64,000 nucleotides of DNA from IMG/VR virus record IMGVR_UViG_3300009788_000095, positions 33,540-97,539 of that record; one strand, given 5' to 3'. This DNA comes from a virus. Each line of letters starts with the position of its first letter. The first letter of the stretch is position 1. Under the pieces are notes generated by a model, which saw only the letters and a list, made by a program, of their open reading frames with translations, did not search any database and had not been told where the DNA came from. A program made the translations under genes and the position numbers. Shown here piece by piece: positions 59,401 through 64,000 of this stretch.

Positions 59401-62400
59401 TTTTAATATCCAGGCGATAAAGCAGTCTATTAATGCAATAAGGGATGCCTTAGCTACTGAAGAATTTGAAGAAACCGGTTACGCTGGCATGACAGCATTG
59501 GCGAGTCAAATAAAGAAATTAGGTATAGCTTTAGCTAAAACAGCAATAAAGTTCCCAGAAGTTAAAACGTGGGGTAAAATGGTTAAGGAGGCTTTTGATA
59601 AAAAGACAGTGGCTGAAGCGGAAGCAATGGGAAAAGCATTAATAAAGTTAGGAAATGAAACAGATGAGTTACGTAAGAGGCGGGATTATTTAAAAAAAGG
59701 ACCACCTGCAGGGGCAAAGGTTATATTTTTTGATCCTGCTAGTGTTAACGAATTAGATGAACAAATAAAACAGAATGAGATACGCTACACTAGGTTAAAA
59801 ACTCAACTAGTAGCAGGATCTACAGCAATGAAAAGTTATTTTGAGGATACGTCGAAAGAATTTAATGAGTTATTTAGGGTACTTGGTTATACAGATAAAC
59901 AGATTAAAGTATCTGATAAAAATTTACAGGCTTTAGGCTTAACAGGTATACGGGCAGCTTATGCTGTTATTCAGCAGCAGATTAGTTGGATTAAAATGAA
60001 TAAGTCTTTATCTGATTTTGTAACAGTTGCTGACCTGTACACAGATATAGGTTTGGTAAATAGAATAGGTGAATTGACTCCTGTTATTTCTGCTACAGAA
60101 GAAGTGCTTACCGCATTAAAAAAGGAGTATATAAGTAACACTGAAAAGTTAAGGGAATACACGGAACAAACAGAAGATTTTATTAAAGTGCAAGAGAGAC
60201 AAAAAATAATAGTGGAAACGGTAAAAGATGTAGAGAACTGGAGGGAAAGATTAGTAGGGTTTGAAAGTATGAGATCTTCGTATTCAGATTTAAATAAAAG
60301 TTTAAATTTATTAGATGCTCAAACAAAGGTATATCAGTCTAGTTTAGATTCTGTAAGTAAAACTGCTGATTATTTTAAAACAACAATTGATAAACTGATT
60401 GAATCTTCATTACGTTCCGGAGAGTGGGGTTGGGATAAAGTTCCGCCACTTATAAAAAGCTCTATAAGTCAGCTAGAGTCTTACTACTCAGAACTGTTAG
60501 CTTTACAGAGACAGCAGGATGTTATTTATAACCAGGTAGATAGACTAGGCGATGCATGGGCGGATGCACTGCATGCCCCTGATGAAGAACAAACACTTTT
60601 GAAGTCTATAACAGATAGTTTTAAACAATTAAGAAGAGATGCATCAAGAAATTTTATACAGCCTGTTCTTGATGACTGGAAGAACTTATTTGCTGGAACT
60701 GTACCTATCAAAGATATACAAGTAGATGCAAGTGCGGAAATAAAGTTTATAGTAGCAGAGATTAAAAGATTAGAAGAAAATATTAGAAGCGAGAAAGGTG
60801 TATTCGAGGAAGTTTTTTTAGGTGATCTAAAAAAGGCATTAGGTATTTTAAATGAGAACGACACTATACAAGCACTTAATAGCATGAGTAAGGTTATTAA
60901 CAATATATTACTGGGTAAGGGGGGTGTGGTAAGTGCACCTGTACCCCTTAAAAAGGCAAGTGGGGTTGTACTAACTGCTGCTCAGGGAGTAGTGGATGGA
61001 AGGTCTGGAGGTCAGTTAGGTCACGCTGTAGCTAAGGAAGGTAGTGTTTTAGCTGAACTTCATCCAGGAGAAATAGTTGTACCAGCTCGGTTAGCAGGAG
61101 GGGTACCCTCTTACATAACTAATCAATTACCTGTTTATGATGGATTTTCTTCAGGGATACGTATGGCTGAGGGTGGTGTATTAACCGAAGAAGAAAATCT
61201 TAAAAAAGCAAAACAGGTTGCTGATAGTTTATTTAATAAAGGTCTTTTTCTGGAAGCTGTATCTGCGTATAGAGGTATACTAAAGGTAAGGCCTAATGAT
61301 CGGGATGTTAATTTAAACCTTAATAGATTACTAAGTCAAAATGCCTTTAGTGATCCTTCTATAAAATTAGAAAGAGAAAAAGATATAGCTAAACACCCCG
61401 AGATAGAAGAAAAAATAAAGGAGGCTAATCTTCTCTACAGATCACAGGAGTATAAGAAGGCGCTTGATATTTTTACAGGCATAAGGTTTAAATACAAAGA
61501 TATTGAACAAGATAGTAAGTGGCTTACGTATGGTTTTATAGAGAGGATAAAGACATTTATTGAATATAATAAACCCGGGGATGTAGCAGGTCTGATTAAG
61601 GAAAAGCCGGAATTAGGTAAGGCTCTTGATCCGCGGGATATGAATTTAGAGGATGTAGAGTTGTTGGCACGAAGTTCTTCAAGTAAAAAAGAATTGAAAT
61701 CTATACTGAGTGAGATACCCCTGGATAACCATAATGTTCGTTTAGGTATGGAATCTTTGATAAAGGAGAAATCTTATTTTTATAAATTATTTGAAAGGCT
61801 AAAAAAATGGGGTGCAGTTAGGTCTGAAGTAAGTTTCGCAAAAGAAATGATGAAGTCACTTAATAAAGAAGCTGTAGTTGATTACTTAGGGATAGAAAAA
61901 TTTAAGAGATATTTTCCTAAGATACCAATTACTAGTCAACAATTTGCTTCAGGTATTAGAATGGTTGAAGGTGGACAGTTACCCTTACCCAGAGCAGCAG
62001 TAAGAGGAAGATTTACACAGGAGGAAAAAGAGAAACAAGCTGAGAATCGTTGGAAAGTAATGGCAAAGATAGCTTCTGCAGCTTGGAAGTTGGGCGGAAA
62101 AGGTGTTACAGGGTTTATGGGTTTAATAAGTTCTGCTCTTAAGAAAGAGATAACTCTTCCTGAAATGAATAATCAGTTAACTAAAGATCAGTTAGAGATG
62201 AGGGACGCGATAATGCGTGGTTTCGGAGGTAAGTATAAAACAGCAGATACGAAAACTGACCTTAATTTTTGGAAAGATGTATATAGGGGTTTAGGGATTA
62301 TGGGTAAAGGTCTTTCTACGGGATGGAAGGGATTTATTAAATTTATAAAAGATCATATGAGTTTAAAAGAAATATATTTAGGTGCTAGGGCACAGCAAGG

Positions 62401-64000
62401 GCAACCAACTGCACTTGATATAGCTGCTGGTCGTGCTTCTGGTTTACGTTTATCTGAAGGTGGACAGTTAGGCCATGCTGTTGCCGCTGCGGGTGAAGTA
62501 GCTGCAACATTACATCCAGGTGAGATAGTTGTACCGGCTCATCTTGCAGGGGGAGTGCCGTATAATATTGTAAATAAGTTACCGGTTTATGACGGGTTTT
62601 CTTCCGGTGTACGTATGCAGGGCGGAGGTAGTATAGGGGGGGTTACTGAAGTTAAAAGTGAATTAGATAAATCTTTTGCTAAGTTAGTGATAGGTTTTAA
62701 AGCAGCTGCATTGAACATGGAAGTATCAGATAAGGTTTTTAGACAGAATTTGGAAGCTCAACGGAGTACTAACAGGAGCATGGAAGATGTAGGCAGGAAC
62801 ATGGAGGTAGTAAGTAAGGGTTATAAAAAAAGAGCTGCTGTTTCTGCTTCTCCTGAGGATAGTAGGAGTAGTGCTATACGCATAGATACAGACAGTATGG
62901 TTTCTAAAGGCAGTGTAGGTGGAGGAGGAGCTTCTCTAGAGATAGGTATGGTTAAAGCTACAGATGTTATAAAAGGATTTAATACTATTCTAAGTAAACA
63001 GGAAGACAAAGTTAAGGAGTTAACAGACGCTTATACAAAACTTAAACAAGAAACAGGCGATCTTAAAACAGCTTCTAAAGAGGCGAAGGAGGCATTAGCA
63101 AAAGCTGATTGGGAGAAAGCTATTAATCAAGTTGGATTAGGTTTATTGCATGCGACTGAATTTGTTGCTAAGAAGGCTGAGCCTGTGCTTGTGGGTGGTT
63201 TTCAGGCAATAGTAGCCGGTATGAGCGGAAGTGCTGAAGTGTTAGCTATGGCTAGAGAAAAGTTAGGGGTAGAAATGGGTAAGCGTGAAAAGCAAGTTAG
63301 AGAAGAATTAGCAGGGAAAGCTGTAAAGAAAGAGGAAAAGAAACAAGTAACAAGAAGAGCTACTGAAATAACAGAAACAATAGGTATTCAAAAAGCCTCC
63401 GGAATAAAAATGCATTTAGGAAAGGCAGAAGGGGAGCGAAAAGACATAAGCCTATCAGCAGAAGACATGGTAAAGACAGTAATGCTAAGTACAGAGGACT
63501 ATGCAAATGCCTTGTCTAATTTAAGAGACCCCGACACTGTAGATGCCCTGAATGCTTTACAAATTCAAATGATAGGGGTTAGCGATAAAGCTTACAAAAC
63601 AGCAGAGGCTGAACTTGTGAATGCTAAGGCTAAAAAAGAAGCTGAAACAGCGACTCAGAAAGCTAGTGAAAAACAGTTAGAAGCTGCGAAAAAAAGTGAT
63701 GCTTTTGGAAAAGCTATGGGAACGGTTATTGCAACGCTGGAGGTTGGTATAGGTCAGCAAATGATGAAGGATTTTAAAACATTAGCAGAAGATATAAGTT
63801 TAACAATCGGCGGAATAACACTTCAAGGGACAGGTAAGACAACAGGTACCCGAATGAAAGAAGCCGGATTAGAAGACTTTCAGATGAAGACTGCTGCAGA
63901 TAGGCCAGAAGTGCAAGAATCTGTTTCTGGAGGAGGTGCGGTTGGTGCGGTTGTAGGTAAGCAGCTAGGTACTACTGCGGGTGCAGCTCTAGGGGCTGCA
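47480..64000 (+). CDS. Giant tape measure protein, 3' end cut by window edge (at least 5,507 aa)
   Basis: From ATG 47480 one frame stays open to base 64000. Its start follows the chaperone-like genes, the usual place. Regions seen: helical start with coiled coils (1-700); a PD-(D/E)XK nuclease motif set (about 1430-1530); the phage tape-measure core (about 2256-2620), including 'EFARQGLNQEEV', 'AKLMGLGFEELTG' and a hydrophobic membrane stretch; a second hydrophobic stretch (near 2790-2840); long helical repeats; TPR-like helices (about 4570-4670); and two copies of 'HPGEIVVPA' (His 4528 and 5012). Length predicts a tail of at least about 0.8 micrometre. Start has only a weak AGGG site. Confidence 0.85.
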   Translation, partial: MPEELIRIDLTEMSELRDLVQSLRGIKDVFLTFSKAVSTPSGGKATVGEISIKNLIKKFDQEFSAFTKKFGEGAKEFKVKGIDEARRKIQGFSGSIGKMVQAVGEIDKSIKSITAASLKLKKSPELKKARDTLEKELNNIFTKYMSLNVDDVIRTAEKTGKKLNDYFKTINDRLAETGKGIEKQIQDLPKPKAKVTKGSQGVVGKAKEGIKKIEEKEQTYISELDERVTGTLDVLHKRSIDQIDALIKEVRGTTPAGATARFAEAGRTGVLKTISAIKKGIQISQKGLTKLVDKALNLQKLNEVIGRSTKQVQRLENEIKNIERTIQPEEAEGIIARRERWITALNNQIKKFTEARTTVWNEISKKLSSAAIGDVKEFAKLLETINDIRFYSRLTRRLERRGISPESLNRVRTTFGAFEFEGKFYENINLITKGLIATAKTSVEEVGFAISEQIGQYGKTVTKLRLGFTRGRAPREMFKVTEAISGITRGLGGLPGAKFGKVSAGAKEDVVGKLLNSIAMQVAQRAKSEVSVSGMAVSGLDVEKAADEIATAIITPFSGYLLAKRPEIGKAVIPSGRPDLMKLDDLARYMVREAMPTAMRKKFQVTISKFFEQAGDIGRIKTEFMRVMGMVGPAETAGASYEGYIREMEAQAKLFIDQQEYTREFAPTIQAAIDAYISGGSQVFERVVNLLKIRTQKFLVEIIKLIQNRVQLPIAEAMAKYRKEVQQRFVEMLVAGFRKEQGKVQKLASGRAMQSGLISGASATEEQWTAPSAFSITTPGQTPKIERELRSMIFNLMSYSLRGKSLKGTRFISDFVPKILKETEAAEVGMPGKQLITTQALIERIKTSKGEDAEQAKRLIEQVTVLPEEEFKRFKFIAETLKLYITKKGEFTKRGQEMMKRVMGNARRLTRGGGISTQYQSFLKVMFEEVLNIERESVFAQMIDPAQMEAFLSHEKVASQKLVANIVSRIERFPKGKMKTGLLTYADMKERQRKIAEEKLKRVGDIIKKYTAIGFSPTLIRRLIATTEKEQEVFDREVVALENVIKRGGAVAYEYFPTQQIVEKHRQEALAIRGLEEAENVSNKRLQRAFQKISKVFQEGAGFKEIRQMISDVYKRGDRETVSRYDKAITALSSIHKENIQNVGKILIPAIVQFFVGDMENLEQVLRTLALISGGAATAERYGYIRSLVGEFLGISRKEYGRLDKSLKSGNKQAVKAVRDRLVTLFTPKIMDLGKSLEDFYIQMSADLANLVTTNLVSWFTAQKEGLGKTFGAIAMRVRQLGRMRVKGETIGMIEPSGFLPGTTGEIPIETIRQEQRLLGARGRKPTGEVPVSYAPAVKGLDDILRELTEEFKLTKEAVSVLRAFMETKFSGREVVAIRGRAGVTTPGRGGPSAFGAFAGKDIEYGLQNIVKDYMKRLGYTVEGKAATTGTKIHDILEGVFLEYSKRIGTQMVTEQPVTTVGTREGAAAKTSLLGFGRIDILGIFKGYGEIFKALGAMPALVDIKTVTRLEAFDAEGFKTQISAYVEMFKVLVKMNPDKYPELQDALKLMGGREVTAVRNSIVNIQSIVKDITQLQAAALVIDREAFEAAIKKAGFKSIDQLRFLVLAGKITNEQVKRLITIVNQVGKVEVFGLKDLPDIERLMIPAYRAIVAFEQVNKVLGNISGEITKRFVEYKGRRVEHIDEALLAKNLGELGLPFIKDAEKLKRVAKEQKVSMGEVKDAIKRATVTVTSQVPEREFKDFYAQLKERLLTQLKTLTGFSNIKQYLGEYIGRQQIGGRAGVAALPAPGRVGVEKERVQVSAETAKMTGEEAKAYGNIIGSVETLTGKLKEKTGALEAEMAILKEEATIFVSITQTAESLVKYLRGTEKLSSVIKSASQVLSLFGLSEKEVGKVVKNLGKTVGKMEELKSATSKVKDTVEGTAQGFDRVNKSATDSSKTIDDMLGGMFNLGSGTASVEEKIKSMTSEAGRYATMMNSAVTFSKNESANREQIKAKLSDALSHIEKYEQLANRLSEHSKNNVDAAKAEFTARQRIAQIYERASEFGLRTESELAEKIDLRNKKQRDLSRQANEYFTQLGRIRTASADANIPLHERLESLREAIRALNQYADVVKSLSQVEGEGLATASRRQQFAMRRSQIGEALGGLQAEFKRGADPAGELTRHIGKQISQFNEEMLLSGRAYAQLTKESGGAIRENLNVIRKVTDQQGKQLLMVEGIATAQGKVTTQVKETASVYAGTVANQMKNIMARLAKWGSGAFLYFGVMRGARDAVRAITEMESAITSLRQVMNQSNTDFMAMSEQAYALAVSYATPIKDLMKTMLEFARQGLNQEEVIEASRVATLAANVTVLNATLAMDTLTAATRQYNISAMDSIKVLDAWNLVANRNAVTAKDLGGAMKQAGSIAKLMGLGFEELTGIMAALQETTRRGGPTIGRAIRFMLVHLRTDETEKALTDLGISIRKTAGEYRTASSVFKEVAERWRELTSAQKYQVSYAIGHVRFGAFVAAMFENWAKVTKATTEATYAHGSAMAENEIAMQAFKKQVTGLRNEWEAFIYSFGRTGILGILRGFLSIGKGILGVFDKLPGVIKTTISVLGTSAVLFMGLSRFLRWYFSIDLSDVIRRWGLRAAGKEAAKTIGFLKNVSSVAIGKNISETETLAMAQNTVTGSVQGTNVLYTTSLGLLNSMTLATRELAVAQGLVTGGTTKVAMQTLPSTLVMQRGRLAPTSARTIKESVAVAGTGAAVKRSLFQKSTFRETFRAARVSGKATGNRWGNAFMAATWLRVKGLGKGSFWKGLGLALTKVGGTLAGFLTSPLGIVAAAIAGTTAALWGFRKVTDNTSKIIIEKNKKLINELQQSLNEAKIAIVSYTTALENIATGARVDLSAIEREKKLRSDIASRFPGLVKGYTDYGDAILESSNRVGVLKKRMEELATVKAVELIGIQLEEVSVILRDLSDPRVGRNILTYLPASLGLLDSTIDKLRKNIKEYNNLREAYNEAFKRGYDVTTIRKNMGEIAEEIREGTKVVNTSFIQAENRMRSIAKMGGTAAVEAIGRALQTNSSNLEIYITSIVQSLGTEDVLKGFRAFFVKTFGPDLGTIIKDSVRNIPLPALKESAEAISKAISDSLLTNIDVKGSTRKAVRKIVKDLEDAIRGEDYQEALLSAMEGIYEIRGKLSDNAVQKLTSKMGEFAIVFAKKIEGDAKEHRKMFIKTTEGYAIIDEEAIANIFGGKDIDLELIKKKKEFIMKYKKSGDVIDMIEEMQREKGKWEGDTYVIKVGIKPDEVYFNKLKVAMDAVKGYSAYLKVMDQYLTGISATEKNRVSMMKDAYSIGTKSAKEYANILDALEIKIKKNLSRFGGLMGAGPEFKREMLDITRLRAEAELTVNKYNQWRSLKNRMLADPAAFQKDTHAVRTFKNLIGDIQASYKTLPREAQEMYRGVFKDIDKVLIDEDQVEKNKEKILGAIRDIADKAKYKGVLTFETIDTRVFDKAIDEIYKKFRDTSALTSKDVESIINKIPIDTGAVINAEIDNMRKKINTMKKEQFPGLFGTISESDINYFKQLNTLYGELEKKRRTAKVLGKALPFIPKKTDLDAVSKSLDSLIKEHGARLASGVSVDISKSVLPRLKKELEAVQLMKMEFKLDEAQAAKQAVGAAELFKSAFTRELHERVGEEAGGKLALGTVKGLQRGLTVLGGTNFYRLLAGTMKIDKVANQLIRSGQKAFEKASRGRGGTDTMTAILGLTQQNIGEALRTANLGGVAINAASQIWDEYLSRARDGSTESIAVFTETIKAFSKAAGNTTGEMLDNITKQMEEGMRPDVAFMDMVKSLGLAPEDLRLIQQQSTKMLSTITAIQKGMGDAASDYSKSLTESGKKSRLEIVSLLSESLNIAKYYEKRRDEAIKDMKEYVTTLVSYSKELTSGVGVSFAEFSEKMGGHLGGIRKMLNIFSKSTEAEVRGWAKALKEILGRKFVEAFTGFNIQAIKQSINAIRDALATEEFEETGYAGMTALASQIKKLGIALAKTAIKFPEVKTWGKMVKEAFDKKTVAEAEAMGKALIKLGNETDELRKRRDYLKKGPPAGAKVIFFDPASVNELDEQIKQNEIRYTRLKTQLVAGSTAMKSYFEDTSKEFNELFRVLGYTDKQIKVSDKNLQALGLTGIRAAYAVIQQQISWIKMNKSLSDFVTVADLYTDIGLVNRIGELTPVISATEEVLTALKKEYISNTEKLREYTEQTEDFIKVQERQKIIVETVKDVENWRERLVGFESMRSSYSDLNKSLNLLDAQTKVYQSSLDSVSKTADYFKTTIDKLIESSLRSGEWGWDKVPPLIKSSISQLESYYSELLALQRQQDVIYNQVDRLGDAWADALHAPDEEQTLLKSITDSFKQLRRDASRNFIQPVLDDWKNLFAGTVPIKDIQVDASAEIKFIVAEIKRLEENIRSEKGVFEEVFLGDLKKALGILNENDTIQALNSMSKVINNILLGKGGVVSAPVPLKKASGVVLTAAQGVVDGRSGGQLGHAVAKEGSVLAELHPGEIVVPARLAGGVPSYITNQLPVYDGFSSGIRMAEGGVLTEEENLKKAKQVADSLFNKGLFLEAVSAYRGILKVRPNDRDVNLNLNRLLSQNAFSDPSIKLEREKDIAKHPEIEEKIKEANLLYRSQEYKKALDIFTGIRFKYKDIEQDSKWLTYGFIERIKTFIEYNKPGDVAGLIKEKPELGKALDPRDMNLEDVELLARSSSSKKELKSILSEIPLDNHNVRLGMESLIKEKSYFYKLFERLKKWGAVRSEVSFAKEMMKSLNKEAVVDYLGIEKFKRYFPKIPITSQQFASGIRMVEGGQLPLPRAAVRGRFTQEEKEKQAENRWKVMAKIASAAWKLGGKGVTGFMGLISSALKKEITLPEMNNQLTKDQLEMRDAIMRGFGGKYKTADTKTDLNFWKDVYRGLGIMGKGLSTGWKGFIKFIKDHMSLKEIYLGARAQQGQPTALDIAAGRASGLRLSEGGQLGHAVAAAGEVAATLHPGEIVVPAHLAGGVPYNIVNKLPVYDGFSSGVRMQGGGSIGGVTEVKSELDKSFAKLVIGFKAAALNMEVSDKVFRQNLEAQRSTNRSMEDVGRNMEVVSKGYKKRAAVSASPEDSRSSAIRIDTDSMVSKGSVGGGGASLEIGMVKATDVIKGFNTILSKQEDKVKELTDAYTKLKQETGDLKTASKEAKEALAKADWEKAINQVGLGLLHATEFVAKKAEPVLVGGFQAIVAGMSGSAEVLAMAREKLGVEMGKREKQVREELAGKAVKKEEKKQVTRRATEITETIGIQKASGIKMHLGKAEGERKDISLSAEDMVKTVMLSTEDYANALSNLRDPDTVDALNALQIQMIGVSDKAYKTAEAELVNAKAKKEAETATQKASEKQLEAAKKSDAFGKAMGTVIATLEVGIGQQMMKDFKTLAEDISLTIGGITLQGTGKTTGTRMKEAGLEDFQMKTAADRPEVQESVSGGGAVGAVVGKQLGTTAGAALGAA
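51767..52060 (+). other. RecB-type nuclease domain inside the tape measure
   Basis: Within the tape measure frame: 'GTKIH' (His 1434), 'GFGRIDILG' (Asp 1480), 'LVDIKTV' (Asp 1503, Lys 1505) and 'QISAY' (Gln 1521, Tyr 1525). These are the GxxxH, GxxD, DxK and QxxxY motifs of RecB/Cas4-like nucleases in correct order and spacing, the same set as in the separate gene at 13197-13964. Confidence 0.7.

Noticed and set aside
47480-64000. Many leftward frames of 60-130 codons within the tape measure
   Set aside because: They are antisense shadows of one long open frame, without binding sites or sensible composition.

Overview
The window is one continuous piece of an AT-rich, tightly packed, long-tailed (siphovirus-type) bacteriophage genome, cut at both ends: a leftward gene runs off base 1 and the tape measure gene runs off base 64000. 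The phage identity rests on a complete head and tail morphogenesis series: terminase, portal, protease/scaffold, capsid, connectors, tail tube and tape measure. No sheath gene is seen. Strong AGGAGG-type ribosome binding sites and sigma70-like promoters with 17-bp spacers point to a bacterial host read by host-type RNA polymerase. Low GC would fit a low-GC host, but the host cannot be named from this sequence. No replication polymerase, integrase or repressor is visible here.

Layout. (1) 1-2783, leftward: small, mostly unknown genes, several with Cys clusters, plus a 60-nt tRNA-like element. (2) 2784-3456: divergent intergenic region with imperfect repeats, ending in a consensus promoter. (3) 3457-12736, rightward: about thirty small accessory genes. 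Most are unknown; recognisable ones include a DUF551-like protein, a dihydroorotate dehydrogenase-like TIM barrel, a full-length DUF3326 protein and a J-domain protein. (4) 12737-18162: leftward genes, including a RecB/Cas4-family nuclease, a two-membrane-segment lytic transglycosylase, a ParB-like protein and a very acidic protein. Two short promoter-to-terminator units here may be small RNAs. (5) 18253-18675: an apparently leaderless rightward gene. It is followed by about 600 bp of palindromes and repeats. (6) 19288-64000, rightward late genes: receptor-binding and fibre genes including a duplicated beta-helix tailspike, small membrane proteins, an actin-like ATPase, an IscB RNA-guided nuclease, terminase subunits, portal, secreted SH3 protein, protease-scaffold fusion with a nested scaffold start, capsid, connectors, tail tube, two chaperone-like proteins and the tape measure.

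How the parts work together: TerS/TerL package DNA through the portal into a capsid built on the scaffold. The connector proteins join it to a tail tube whose length is set by the tape measure protein. The visible part of that protein is 5,507 residues and is open to the window edge. At about 0.15 nm per residue this predicts a tail of at least roughly 0.8 micrometre. A RecB-type nuclease motif set lies inside this protein.

The strongest leads are: the IscB with all catalytic residues and a structured 5' region that could be its omega RNA; the nuclease domain inside the giant tape measure; the actin-like protein; the two metabolic-looking genes (DHODH-like, DUF3326); two odd tRNA-like elements; and the palindrome-rich region around 18.5-19.1 kb.
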